Assembly: GCA_030770545.1 (NCBI GenBank) | Contig: CM061091.1 | Coordinates: 8,984,501 to 9,048,500, forward strand | DNA length: 64,000 bases | Source: Macropodus opercularis | Taxonomy: Eukaryota; Chordata; Actinopteri; Anabantiformes; Osphronemidae | Direction of reading: 5' to 3' | In this document: one piece after another, positions 48,995-60,751 of the stretch | Layout of the letters: every line of letters starts with the position of its first letter | Numbering within the stretch: the stretch's first letter is position 1 | Program-made: the position numbers and the translations under genes | Notes under the pieces: model-generated | Databases searched by the model: none | Told to the model about the DNA's origin: nothing | The model's input: the letters and a program-made list of their open reading frames with translations, nothing else

Positions 48995-50925
48995 TGTGGT
49001 CTATTAAATAATATCTTTTCTAAATCTCTGTTAATAAATTACTTGATCAGAGACCATCACATAGATTTATTTAATCTCACTGAAAGCAGCAGGATGAATA
49101 CGTTCGTCTAAATGAGTCGACTCCAACAAGCCACATCAAGTATCATATTCCTAGAAGCTCAGGTAGAGGTGAAGGAGTAGCAACAATGTATAACTCAGAT
49201 TTATTAATTACTGCTAGACCTAAACATAGCTGTAATTCTTTTGAGAGCCTCACTCTGAGCCTTTCTCACTCAAACTGTAAAACCCAGAAACGAGTTGTGT
49301 TCTGTATCGTCTACCGTCCTCCTGGTTCTTAACTGAATTTTCAAATTTTTTATCTGACTTAGTTCACACAGACAATGTGAATGTAGTGGGTGACTTTAAC
49401 ATTCATAGATGTAGACAGTAACTGTCTCAACATTGTATTTAATTCACTACTGGACTCTATTGGTTTTAGTCAGCATGTGAGTGAACCCACTAACTGCCTT
49501 AATCATACTCTTGATCTTGTCCTGATTCATGGGGTTTAGATTGAAATTTAAGTTATCCCCCCCAAACCCTCTATTGTTGGACCATTTCTCACTAACTTTT
49601 GAATTTACCATAACAGACCTGACAACAGTTTGAAAAAGGTTCTATTACAGCAGCTGATGATGCTCTTGTGAGATTTAAGGAGATGATTCCATCATATTTT
49701 GTCTCATTCCCTCCTCTGTGTAGCTACACAGAGAAGAGCAGTCATCTGAATCATGAACAAGTAGATTGTCTTGTTGATGATGCTGCAGCTTCACTGCGTA
49801 CAATTTTAGACACTGTTGCTCATCTGAAGAAGAAGCCAGTGAATCAGAGGAGGTTATCTCCATGGTATAACTCAGAGACCTGCAGCCTTAACCCTTGTGC
49901 AACCTTGAGCCGTCAAAATAACCCCACTGTAAAATAGGGGGAGCCAAGGCTCAGACAAGGGTTGGATAAAACAGCCTTCGTGTTACATCCAAGCAATGAA
50001 CATGTGTGGGTCTTCTGATGAACAAGTTCATCCAACCGTTCATCTAGACAAAACGTGTTGGGATTTATCGCCTGTCTGCGGCTGTTTTATCCAACTCTTG
50101 TGTGGTATTGTTCATTTTGACCCCTCGAAGGCTGCATGAGGGTTAAACAGAGGACTTGAAAATTAGAAAGACAGTGGTGTTCCAACAAATTACGTCTGCC
50201 TAGCATGGAAAGACAGTTTAATACTACATAAAAAAGCACTTCAGGTTGCTAGAACCACATATTATATCAAAACATTCTATTGCAGAGACTGAAACATAGC
50301 ATTGGGATTAAAGGCAAAGCACTGGGATGATTTAAATCTTATTTGTTGAACAGGTTCCAGTTTGTTCATGTTCGTGATCAATCTTCTATCTGCACAAAAA
50401 TTAGCTTTGAAGTTCCAGGGTTCTGTGCTAGGTCACATTTTTCAGTAATATTATTAGGAAACACTCTATAATTTTTCACTGCTATACAGATGATACTCAG
50501 TTATATTTGTCTATGACACCAATTAGTCAAACTTCAAACTTGTTTAAATGATATCAAATCCTGGATGTTCCATAACTTCCTACAACTTGATTCAGATAAA
50601 ACTGAGGTTATTATATTATAAGACTCATTATTGAATCAGATTATAACTCTGATGACATAACATTTCATAAAGCTTCAGGTTCTACTGTAAGGAACATTGA
50701 TGTCATTTTTGACCAAGAACGCTCCTTTACTTCATGTATTAACAAAATCTCTAGAACTGCTATTAAAATGTACATTAAAAATTAATTAAAAGCTTGCTCT
50801 ATGTGGGATTTGTTGGGTCTAGTTGTGTGAGGTCTTAAACCTGACTTAGTAAAGTACCTTGAGATAACTGATGTTGTGAATTGGCGCTATATAAATAAAG
50901 TTGAATTAAATTGAATATCTTATGA
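48995..50925 (+). pseudogene. L2-type LINE, full-span but degenerate ORF2 with 3' tail
   Basis: The endonuclease starts near 49002 (SLLINYLIRDHHIDLFNLTE) and continues through CIVYRPP, VVGDFNIHR and HTLDLVL (49500-49525). A linker KLERQWCSNKLR follows the MITE, then broken reverse-transcriptase pieces from about 50290 (fragments of the YLLNRFQFVHV, SFGVPQGSVLG and YADDTQLYLS regions). The tail TTGTGAATTGGCGCTATATA-AATAAAGTTG ends near 50925. There are many stops and frameshifts, and the N-terminal half of the reverse transcriptase is deleted. A piggyBac-like MITE interrupts it at 49892-50142. Confidence 0.85.
49892..50142. mobile_element. piggyBac-like MITE, 251 bp, flanked by TTAA
   Basis: Ends CCCTTGTGCAACCTTGAGCC on the left and, inverted, CCCTCATGCAGCCTTCGAGG on the right, followed by GTCAAAAT on both sides. 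Subterminal TTGGATAAAACAGCC also recurs inverted. TTAA flanks both ends (49888-49891 and 50143-50146), the piggyBac target duplication. Removing the insert and one TTAA restores the reading phase of the L2 linker (TCSLKQRT). There is no transposase. Confidence 0.88.
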
Positions 50926-53900
50926 AATGGACAATAACAAAACTAACGTGGCTAACGTAACACAAATCCAAAAACCCACAAATTTGGGGGGAAAAAAGCT
51001 GTAACACGTATAAATACACACATAATCAGATTCAAATCCTAGCTAAAACATTCTCTTTATACATAACAGTTGTTGGCTCAAGTGCAATTGTAGCAGTATA
51101 AAACAGCCACAGGCTTGTTGTGAGATAGAGAATGCAGTCTTCATCTGAATGCTTTTAAGAGGCAGCATCCTGGATCATCAACAGCATTGTTCTCTGAACC
51201 ATCCTCCACATCTGTGACTGCAACATGTAGCTCCCTGCTGTGCCCAAATATATGTAGAAAACAGCTTCTTAAATGGATCCTGCTTCATGCAGACATACTA
51301 CCAGCAATAAAAAACACATCTGTACCAGATGGACTAATATATAAACATACTTAAATGGAAATTTGACATGATTTTCAACAATCATTCTGGTCATACAGTA
51401 CTTGCAGTAAAGGAAACTGTAGAAGCCAACTGTAGTGGCACAAAGCAGCCCACTGGTTTTGTTTGCCCTTTTGGAAAACAGCTCTGATAATCACAGGGTG
51501 TTTGCTTAGGACAAATAGAGAGGTTAGTTTCCTCTCCAAGTCCGACATTTTGTCCCATCTGTGTTTGTAGGCCAGTCAGTTTTAGAGACTCGTGTTAGGT
51601 CATATCAAAGACTCAGATATCTGAAGTCATTTACATACATTATATAATTAGTCAATGGATAGGCAGAAAATACCTAAATAAAATAAAAATATTTTTATAA
51701 TAAAAACAACACCCAACAGACACCTAAGCACCATTGCAGTGTGGGATGATACGACTGGTACAACCATGTCTCCTAAAACTTAGTGGTAGAAATAAAGTAC
51801 TTAACTTACTGTAACACAATTATGTTATTGCAGTAAATTGAATATTATTGTATGTTACTGATAATATATTTTCTGAATGAATAAAGAGCTACATAAAAAC
51901 AAATAACAAAGAAATTGTTATGTTGGATGGTGGGCACATGAAGTGCAGAGGAAAGTTCAAACCTGAGTCTGAAATAGAACAAAAACAACAACCAAATATC
52001 TGAACAACAAGTGACATAATTGTAGCTGAAATTTTGAAATAACAGATGTCTGCAAAACAATAACTGAGAATGCTTTGTGGTAAAGCTGTTGTATTGTATG
52101 CAACTGTTTGTGTGAAATCAGTCTACTAAATTCTGGCATTTGTAAGTGTTGTGCATGGTGAACAGAAACAATTTGTCTTTTATTCTTTATATTCTTTGGA
52201 ACCAAAACAAATCTGCAACAGAAAGAGAGTTTCTGTCAACATACTGTGTCATCTGAAGCAAATAAATTGGCTTTGCTAACGTGGTAGCTGGAATACAAAA
52301 TGAGAAAAAGGCACACTGAGAGCAGCCAAGACAGACACAAAAAAAAGATGTGAGCAAAGATGCAAATGCCGTTTCTATCAGTGTTAAATGTACAAAGCTT
52401 TTGCTTCCTCTTAGATATGAAATGAATTTTCTTAAATAAAGAAAATGTTCTTTTCTCTTGAGTTCCTTCAATGGAGGTGATTAAGATGGAAGTGTGATTT
52501 GTCATAGGGTCTAGAGGAGTGGTAACTGTGAATGAATGTACTCGTGTTTGAACTGTCAGACCAAGGTCAGTTGGCAATAAATTTAACACAAAGGTTCTAT
52601 TTAGAGAGTGTGAGGCACTCAGAATTTGGCCTAATGTGAAGATAAACTGTATTTTTATGATCACATAAAACACCAGGTACATATCACATATAAAACCCAT
52701 CATAACCTCTTTATTGTTTTCAGTGTTACTGTTAAATGAGTAGCAGAGCCATTATTGGTTTATTTTAATATTAAAGATAGAAATTAAGACAGCAACTGCT
52801 AACATGAAACAATAACCGATAAACTAAAATCACATAAAATCAAATTTCAAAGCAACTTTGAAAAAGTTAAATCATAAAAACTAGATGTATTCCAGTATAA
52901 GATAACTAAGAATATACTGTACAATTTTGAGGTAACTGGTCAATGAAGGTTTGTTTTTGCCTTTAGTGTCATTATAGAAAATTAACAAAGTAATGTTTAA
53001 AATACCTGCAGCCCAACATGGTTAAAAAAATGAGCAAACATTTTGTTTAGTAACACATTTGTGAGGTACAGTATTTCCTATATTTCACCGGTTACACATT
53101 TGTAATCTGAGTTTAGTGTGTTTACTCATACATTTCTTAATGGGTTTGTGTTGTACAGGGCTGAGGAAGAGGCTGATATTAGAGGAAGGTAGCAGACAGC
53201 TCCCGTCGTAATCCATCTATAACTTTATCCAGTAACTTCTTCCTCATTCAGAGTTGCTGCTGTAGTTTTTTTTTTTTTTTCACTATGCATGGAGTGCATG
53301 CAGACACATACGGGGCATACAAGTATGCTAAAGGTGCACTTCCTCCTTTTTTCACAATTCAGTCCTATCCCAGAACAGTCAGAATTCTGCTCCTTGGTGA
53401 CATACTGTTGACTAGGGTCTGTCGTCACATACTGTAGCCACACCTTAGGTTCAAACTGGATTTCTGCCATGGCCACTCATTAAATTCCTAGAGCTGACCC
53501 ACTATGATACAATCGTCATGGCACAGATATGTGCTCAAGGAAGAGTTGATCCTATTGTTGAATGTTCTCTCCTTTGTATATGTCAAAGCCTATAGGCCTG
53601 TGGGTTTGACTTACATGTATGGCAGGCAAAAGCGTTACATCTATGCTAACTGTTCTCTGTATACCATGCTTCACTGTTGCCTTTTTCTAACATATCGACA
53701 TGTCAAGGCTGTACCCCACCTCTCACCTATTAACAGCACCAGCACCCCATCAGGCTTTAAAAGGACTGATTAGGAAATGGATAATTAAATAAACCCACAT
53801 TCCATAAAAGTTGCAACATTAAATGCAAAGACCTAAATTGCAATCTAGTGTAAAGAAATATCCTTTTTGAACAAATCTTCTGTTTTGTTGATTTTTATGG

Positions 53901-54779
53901 GTGCAAACGATTTGTCACCTTTAACTCTAATACTTACTCCAGCTACTATAGGACTTGATTGTGATTTTTAGCTTCATTTGATTGCGCTCTCTTTGTCTAT
54001 AACTTCCCACAGAGAAACACTAGACATATTTTTTGTTTATTTCCATATGTTGTCATCCACTGAATATTATAATGTAGATTTCTGCAGGAATGTAGTTCAT
54101 GAGGCACATGTGGAACAAATCATACTTTAATAGTGTTTACACACTTAAAACATATTAATTAAGAGACATCAGTTTTGGAGTTGATTACGGTACATTTTAG
54201 AACATATACATAATCCTCTAACTTCTAGGAAAATTAGGTTGCACTACCACTTACAATGGAGACAATTTTTAAAAAACGTGCATTTTCACGTGAGCCCTGA
54301 TCTTGGGTACTTGATGCAACACTGGTATGTGGAATCCATACTGGGAAGAGAAAACGTTTGTTCTTGAATCATGTTTCTATGATTACTTCTAACTGCATGC
54401 GTGTGGCTTTTATGTTATATATTATGTCAACTGTTATGCAGCAAGCACTTTCACACAAGTGCAGGAAGTGCTTAAAATGCCAGTCACACAACGGTATATG
54501 ATAAAAGTGATCGTAGAAGCCTGAGCACTCTCCCTGCTTTCATAGAGCGGTATTTGAATCAGATGGGGGATTTAATCTGAATTAAGCCTCTCAAGCTGTC
54601 TGTATGAGGCACTCTATAGATTATCGCGATGCCCTTCATTTAAAACAGCAGATCTGATACGTACAGTAGCTGTGTCACTTGACAGAGTGTTTGCAGTCTG
54701 CCTAGAGCGTGTGTGCGCGCGATTGTGGTTTGTGTGTTTTTTCATAAGTGAAAAGGGGGGAAATGTTTACTGTCTGGAA

Positions 54780-54782
<3 letters not shown>
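50926..54782. other. Intergenic DNA upstream of vstm2b
   Basis: AT-rich; open frames at 52187-52703 (-) and 53225-53476 (-) have no domains. A T15 run lies at 53266-53280. No transposon is recognised. Confidence 0.55.
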
Positions 54783-54823
<41 letters not shown>

Positions 54824-54835
54824 GGGGGGGGGGGG
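54783..54835. repeat. (GA)15-(G)23 purine tract upstream of vstm2b
   Basis: Fifteen GA dinucleotides (54783-54812) run directly into 23 consecutive G residues (54813-54835). The 53-bp all-purine strand borders the CpG-rich promoter. Such tracts can adopt triplex or G-quadruplex structures and vary in length; the exact G count may be affected by sequencing error. Confidence 0.95.
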
Positions 54836-55444
54836 TCGCTGTTCGCGCCTCCTCGAGCTGCGCTCGCCACGCACACCAATCCAATCCTCGGGAAGGCTCC
54901 AGGTCAGTGGCAAGCACTGAACGAGAAGGAGAGGAGAGACAAGCGCGAGCAGACGGACAAACCTGCGCTCGTGCCTGCCTGTCAGTGTGTCAGGCGGAAG
55001 TCCTGTCCGGCTCCCTGTCTGTCTCTTACCCTCTCACAACCGGAGCGGTTATGTGATGGGTGTTCGCGCGGAGCCCGAGAGAGCTTTCCTTCGCCAGGGA
55101 ATCGGCGGGATGATGAAGACCAGGCTTGTGCCGCTGTCCGGGAACTTCGGTTTTTACTTCCAGACGACGCTCAGCGGGGAATAAAGGAGAACACCGCCGC
55201 CACCGAGGGATTAAAATTACTTCCCTTACTTATCCGCTGTTGAATTATTCCACTTCTTGTTACGTCCTCGCTGACTTGTGGTTTTAAATATGCTCCATCT
55301 CACCTTCGGATTGCACATGTTGCCAGGCTGAATCTGGATTGTGGCTCTTCTCTGCCCATATTTGGAGTTATCTGAGCAGCAGTTAACATCACATCCAGGT
55401 CAAATGACCGTCTGATGTCCGAGTGTGACGAGCCTCACTGTGAC
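54836..55444 (+). promoter_or_regulatory. vstm2b: CpG-rich promoter/5' UTR region of vstm2b
   Basis: CpG density rises sharply just after the GA/G tract at 54783-54835 and stays high through about 55250, unlike the AT-rich surroundings; this is the pattern of a vertebrate CpG-island promoter plus 5' UTR. No convincing TATA box is visible. Several upstream ATGs exist, including a three-codon uORF (55404-55415, ATG ACC GTC TGA) whose stop overlaps an in-frame ATG at 55415. The transcription start cannot be placed from sequence alone. Confidence 0.65.
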
Positions 55445-55517
55445 ATGGATAAAAACGGACTCTACAGCCTCCTTTATTACTTCATTCTCACTTCGCCATT
55501 TATGATTTGTGCAAATG
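55445..55517 (+). CDS. vstm2b: vstm2b coding exon 1 (signal peptide)
   Basis: Encodes M1-N24 plus one base of codon 25, ending at a strong donor (G|GTAAGT). An in-frame ATG 30 bases upstream at 55415 would add ten residues rich in acidic and Cys residues before the hydrophobic core. Its context is weak (C at -3, T at +4), while the 55445 ATG has G at both positions, so 55445 is preferred. Intron 1 is 417 bp. Confidence 0.9.
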
Positions 55518-57953
55518 GTAAGTAACCACCTGTGTGCACGATTCAATACCCATGCGCATTTTTACTGTGCGTTTTTCTCTTGAAGGAATACAGTAGCTGG
55601 GGAATTGTACAAAACCCTTATACGCTATGACCCAAGTGTGCCCATGTCACAGCATTATGAAAAGGCAGGCGGATTGATTATTTTGTCAAATAAAGCCCGG
55701 GGCAGATTATAGGTCACAGGTGCTCCAATAAAACCAGCTCAGTCCATAAATCACAGCTAATGGGACTAAAACAGGGGATCTTATAGAGTAAGTCTGCATG
55801 ATGTGGTGAAAACGAATGCCCTGCAAAACAGGCCAGGCTCTGTGGCTTGAGTCTTACTTGAGGTGTAGAGCAGCACTCCCACTCATTATCCTGTGCCTCT
55901 GCTATCTCCCTGTTCCCCCTACATATAACCAAAGCTGCATTTACTGAAGTCCCTAAAGATGTGAGCGTCGGGGAGGGAGAGGACGTGGAGATGCCCTGCG
56001 CCTTCAAGGCAGTCAGTGCAACCCCCATGGCTTTGGAGATCCAGTGGTGGTACCTGAAGGAGGATGTGTCTAAAGAACTGCCTCATGAGCTGCAGATCAG
56101 CGCCCCGGCCAACAGGGCCAAGGTAACTGCAACACTGTCAACATTAGTTAATTGCATAACACTGTGTAACTGTGTGTGTGTGTTGTTGTGTGTGTTACAT
56201 CTGCCCTCTCTGGCCTGCACCACTACACTTAAAACATGTGGTCATATGCACAGACATCAGTGGTAGAAGTGTTTACCACACACGTATGTATGTGTGGTGC
56301 ACCAAGGCTGTAAACACTCCCCTGGTCTCGCCTTGATCTGCATTCTAAAAGTAATGACCTCCAGAGCTGCTGTTGCATCCTGCAGGTTATCAGCTCACAC
56401 TAACAATTGTCGTGACATGTCTCTGACCTTGGCTGCACCATTTTGTTAGTTTATGTTTAGACAAAGCCAGCTATCGTGTGCACCATACTGGATGCACGGA
56501 GAGTGACCTAGACTGCAGCGAAGGGCACTTGTTGGTTATTTACGCCATTATATTCCTCTCAGGTCCCACTATCAAAAAAATAGAACAACTCTATGACAGG
56601 ATTTTGTGGCAGGACGCAGTGGGGAATTAGTTTTCCCTTCAGCCTGATCAGTCAGTCTTTTTCAGTCAGCGGAGGAGTCGGGGGACAATCACATCTGCAG
56701 CATTTCCCTCTGTGATTTAAGCACGTTGAAACATTCAGTGGGGGTAGATGAAGCACAGGAACAGGCGAGTGAGAGAGAGAGAGAGGCCATCAATGGCGGC
56801 TTTGAGAAACGTACACAAGCAGTTCTGCTCATGCCATTTTCCTTCTCCCTCTCTCTTTCTTTCTCTGATGAGCATACATGCAGTTCACTGTTTTGTCTTT
56901 TCAGGTGGTGCCAAGGGAAGCCACAAAAATAAGTGTAAGTGTCTATTTTCCTTTCTGCTTGTGAAGTGTTGATTAGCTGACATTGACAAACCTGACATTA
57001 GCAGATGGAATGTAATACATTATATGTTTTATTAACGAATGTTTGCTCATTGTGGTATAATTATATAATTTTATCGTATAATTTTACATCTTTACTTAGA
57101 TGTTTTGTTTACATTTTCTATAGAAAATCAAATCTGAATTAACTGCTACATCAAAGTTTATATATTTCTGCTCAAGGGATGTTGTGTTTAAGTCATCAAA
57201 TTATTGAGTCCTGCCTTTTCATCTCATAATGATTTAGGCCTCTTTAAGCATGTCAGTGTTAAATGCACTGTAAGCCTATAATATGTTGAATCAGTGCTGT
57301 TGAAGTATACCCTTATGCCCTTATTAGGGATAATTGAGGCCAAGTAAGAACCAATGTGTTGGTCTACTGAGCAGCTAATACATGGCCATGGGTTGGTGCT
57401 TTTTCAATGCCGGTGCCTTCAACTCTATAATCATGATACATGAAGTTATTCTTATTAAACTAATGATTAATGTGTAATTTTTGTTGTGTAAATGTTTTAT
57501 TGTTTTTTCAGACTGTGCGTGTTCAGGGTAACGCCATCTCCCACCGGCTCAGCCTGTCCAAGGTGAAGAAAGAAGACGAGGGGGTGTATGAGTGCCGCGT
57601 GTCTGACCTGTGGGCTGATGAGACTCAGGAATTTACAGTCCATGCCACACTGCACGTTACACCAGGTGACGGCATGGTAGCTGAGGAGGCTGTTTCTCAC
57701 ATCCAAAACCGCTGGACATTGAGGAATGCCAACACGGTGCTGGGAGGAGGTACAGCAGGGAGGGCCACATCGGAGCCCAGCCAGAGTCTGGCAGGAGGGC
57801 AGAGGTTAGGTCAAGGGAAGCACGAGGTGCCACAGCAGGCCCAGCCCGGACTCCTCCCCTCTATCTCATCTACCACCACCACCTCGGTGGCCAAATCGTC
57901 AGCCTCCCCGCTCCCAGGGAACACAGCCATCCTCCGACAGCAGCATGGAGCTG
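55445..57953 (+). CDS. vstm2b: V-set and transmembrane domain-containing protein 2B (5' four coding exons; last exon outside window)
   Basis: Four spliced exons (55445-55517, 55935-56122, 56905-56934, 57512-57953) join in phase and give about 244 residues. Residues 1-24 look like a signal peptide (hydrophobic core LLYYFILTSPFMI). Residues 25-130 form a V-set Ig domain: mature-end motif AAFTEVPKDV, first Cys at 46, the IQWWYL tryptophan strand at 60-65, EDEGVYEC with the second Cys at 125. A Ser/Thr/Pro/Ala/Gly-rich stalk follows, including EAVSHIQ and RQQHGAG. These segments match my knowledge of mammalian VSTM2B (AFTEVPKD, EIQWWYLKE, ATKISTVRVQGN, EGVYECRVSD, EAVSHIQ), closer than VSTM2A or VSTM2L. 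The family is neural, cell-surface or secreted; detailed function is poorly known. The start ATG has G at -3 and +4. Exon 4 ends in phase 1 at a GTGAGT donor; no matching terminal exon with the hydrophobic tail was found before 64000, so the model is 3'-incomplete. Confidence 0.93.
55935..56122 (+). CDS. vstm2b: vstm2b coding exon 2 (first half of V-set domain)
   Basis: 188 bases encoding residues 25-87. The acceptor follows a pyrimidine stretch and ends AAAG; the exon begins with the AAFTEVPKD segment and includes the first Ig cysteine and the IQWWYLKE strand. It ends in phase 0 at AAG|GTAACT. The short N-terminal part after the split codon fits removal of the signal peptide at the exon boundary. 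Confidence 0.92.
56905..56934 (+). CDS. vstm2b: vstm2b coding exon 3 (30-bp microexon)
   Basis: Ten codons (VVPREATKIS) between a textbook acceptor (TTTTGTCTTTTCAG) and a GTAAGT donor, both phase 0. The residues align with the segment ending ATKIS just before TVRVQGN in mammalian VSTM2B. Skipping it would keep frame and remove ten residues between Ig strands. Confidence 0.88.
57512..57953 (+). CDS. vstm2b: vstm2b coding exon 4 (second half of V-set domain and stalk)
   Basis: 442 bases encoding residues 98-244 plus one base. It opens with TVRVQGNAISHRLSLSKV and contains EDEGVYECRVSDLW with the second Ig cysteine. A low-complexity stalk follows (SISSTTTTSVAKSSASPLPG). The acceptor is preceded by a T-rich tract ending TTTTTTCAG; the donor is GTGAGT. 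Read through into the intron, the frame stops after four residues at 57965-57967. Confidence 0.92.
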
Positions 57954-58377
57954 GTGAGTTAGTGTAAGGACGCTACGGGGTGGCTGAAAGTGTTGGTGGA
58001 AGCGAAACAGGACCACAGTGACCCCTAGTGGTGATAGAAGGGGAAACACCTGTTATTTACAGACAGGTTAGAATAATGTAGGTGACTGCTGTGCTGGTCT
58101 GTCAGTAGTCTTCTGTCTTAGTAAGGCCAAACTGAGGAAGTGCTCTGCTATTTATTTATGGCTATGGAGGATGCACAGTGAGAAGCATTGTGAGCCATCA
58201 TCTACAGTCACAGTTTATGTGCAGGACCTGAAGTTTACTTAAAATCACCCAGTGTTTTCATTTGATCATCTTCAGAGATAGATAATACTAAAAAGACTAC
58301 AGTTTGCTGTTCTGGGTTTTCTTTCCAATTTTCTTTATCTATTTATAATTTATCAACTATCAAAAATCTGCATTTGA

Positions 58378-58665
58378 TTTCAGGCTCACCCAGGTGTCTT
58401 TCTGTGTGGAGTTGGCATGGTCTCCTCATGTCTCTGTGCCTTTTCTCCCATAGTCCAAAAACATGCAGTTAGGTTGATTGGAGATCGCCCATAGGGTTAT
58501 GTGTGAGAATGAGCTTGTCTATTTTTATATTTGCGATGAACTAGTCACCTGTCCAGGGTGCACCCCGCCTCTCGCTAGATGAACAGCTGGCATAGGCTCC
58601 AACCGTAACAGACAGTTACGAGGACTATAGAAGTAGAAGATGAGTAAGTGAGTGAAAAACACTTA
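58378..58665 (+). mobile_element. SINE, headless 3' two-thirds, in vstm2b intron 4
   Basis: TTTCTGTGTGGAGTTGGCAT, then CATAGTCCAAAAACATGCAG, then CACCTGTCCAGGGTGCACCC, CGCCTCTCGC and GGCATAGGCTCCAACC: body and 3' region of the tRNA-headed SINE, lacking the tRNA part, ending in GAGTAAGTGAGTG. Confidence 0.8.
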
Positions 58666-60751
58666 TGAGTTATAAGTTTATTCCTTGGATATATCGCACT
58701 GCCTCAACAGCCACAAATGCCAGAGCATGTTTGTGTGGGAAGGTCTAATGCCTTTTTTTGACTCTGTCTGCCAGAAGCTTTGACATATGGTAAGGAGAGG
58801 TGGAGTGAGCTAGAATTTTATCTACCTCTCTGTAGCGTTGGTCCCTGTCCCAGTTCTTTTCAATAAATCACACTTGTGAATAATTAAAAGTCATTGAAGT
58901 CTAGTGGAAGCTTGTCGGGCTCAGCAACGGACATATCACAGTTGCTGTTCAGGACTCCACACCATGTGTGCACATGATGTGTGTTTATGCTTTGGCTGAC
59001 TCCAACATTCATACTTTCATATGCTGGTATTATGTAGCTAAATGACAGGGGCTTGTCAGAGGTGCTGGGGGTATTACAGTTGATATCTTTGAAAGGCCTG
59101 ATGTGTGCTGTTCTCGCTGTGTGTGCTGAGGCTGCTATGTCATTTTATAAGTCTAAGGGAGTCTTGGTCCACTGTTCCCATAGCTTTGATCAGTTATTCA
59201 AAGGCTTCTCACAGGGACAAGGGAGAAGACTTTATCAACACTAATGCTGCAGCTCCTACGTGGATGTGCAGCCGTCTATTCAAGCTGTCTGAAAAGGCTG
59301 ATGGTGTTTGGAAAGAAGACTCAGATTAAAACATCATAGAAACTGTAGTCATGCAGGCCTCCACTATTCCTGGCATAGTTTAATATTTGAATAGTTTGAT
59401 GTATGTGCATTTAATCTCCTTTAGCCATCTCTATTATGCGCTTTGGTAGAAATTACTAGTAAGAAAAGAAAAAAGGACCTCGCTTCCTTGACTTTGTTTT
59501 TAAGTGTAAATACACAAACAATGATCAGAGAAGTAGTTTATCTTCATTTAATCTTCACTTGAGGCCATGGAGTGTGTGATTTACAAATTGTTTGAGTACA
59601 AATTCTACAACATACACACATTTGTTTTGACGGAATAGTTATGCGTCTCTCTTAAGTGTCTCAAATGTGATGTGTTTTCTTCTGCAGAGCAGAAGTAATG
59701 TGTGCTCATCTCTTTGAGTGATAGCAGGCACTTGGAAACACTTGGAATCACAGTGCTGTGTTTGGTTTAATCAGGACAGGTACTAACAATTCAGTTTGTT
59801 TTGAGACAGCTGCCTCTGCTTGGAGCGCACAGTCGTAATGAGGAAACCCTGTGGTGGAATCCAGGCGTGCTGGTGCAGCGAAGAACCAAAAAAAAGAAAA
59901 GAAACAGTAGCCACGGAACCGGTCACTTGTCAGGTTGCTTTAGCTCTGTTGTCCTGCAGGGGAATTAGACTCCCAGCACACATGCAGTGATAAACCACAA
60001 CAAAAACAAACCTGTCTATGATTACACATAATTTTTATCCTTTTGTTTCTGTGTCCTCTGAAGTACGCTCCCAACCATAACCAAACCACTGCTTAAGAAA
60101 GAGGTCGCAAGGCCATCTGTTCATTGTTCATCTATGTGACATCTGGTGGTTGTATTTTGGACGATTACTGACACAGCATAGAAAAACTTAGAGTCAAGCG
60201 CTGAGCCCCTGAACTGTCTGGCCCTATTGCTTAATGGCTTTTATCACAGTTTTAAAGAAGTCACATTTATTTAATCAGCTGCTTGATGACAAATGTTACA
60301 GGAATGAACAGTTGACTTCTTTGGCATCTGCTGGCAGAGTTGAACGAAAATAATTATTATTTAGTTATTTTTATATAGTTATTTTTCGCTATATTTAATA
60401 TATACCGAAGTGCTTTACTTCATTTAATTCTTGATGTTTTGAACCGTTTCATAATTAATACTTAACATAATTAATTTGATCCTGATAGCATTTCTCTTGG
60501 TTTCCAAGAAATATACTGTAGTGTCATCTCCATGTTTTTTGAGTAAACCAGCGAGGAAATTGCAACGCAAAAACTGCCAACACTAGGTTTTTGAGCAAAA
60601 CCTGTGGAGTTGTGGTTTAGAACTAGTGTAAATAAAACACTCAAGCGATGCTTAAACTCAAGTGTTTTATTTACAGTCAGCATCAGCTGAAATGAGTCTG
60701 GAATGTATGAAAAACCTTCTATATATTTATAAATATATTTCCTTATAGCTG
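58666..60751. other. vstm2b intron 4, unique-looking DNA
   Basis: No exon matching the expected C-terminal tail of VSTM2B is seen. A hairpin with 14-bp arms lies at 60628-60674 (GTAAATAAAACACT / AGTGTTTTATTTAC). Confidence 0.6.

Noticed and set aside
52236..52703. 155-codon minus frame and overlapping 94-codon frame
   Set aside because: Low-complexity hydrophobic composition from AT-rich DNA, with no promoter or domain.
54672..55243. Several overlapping open frames of 65-102 codons in the CpG-rich region
   Set aside because: GC-rich DNA and the GA/G tract keep frames open by chance; the region is better explained as promoter and 5' UTR of vstm2b.
56726..56972. Two open frames spanning vstm2b exon 3
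   Set aside because: They run from intron sequence through the microexon in other frames and have no support beyond the ten real codons.
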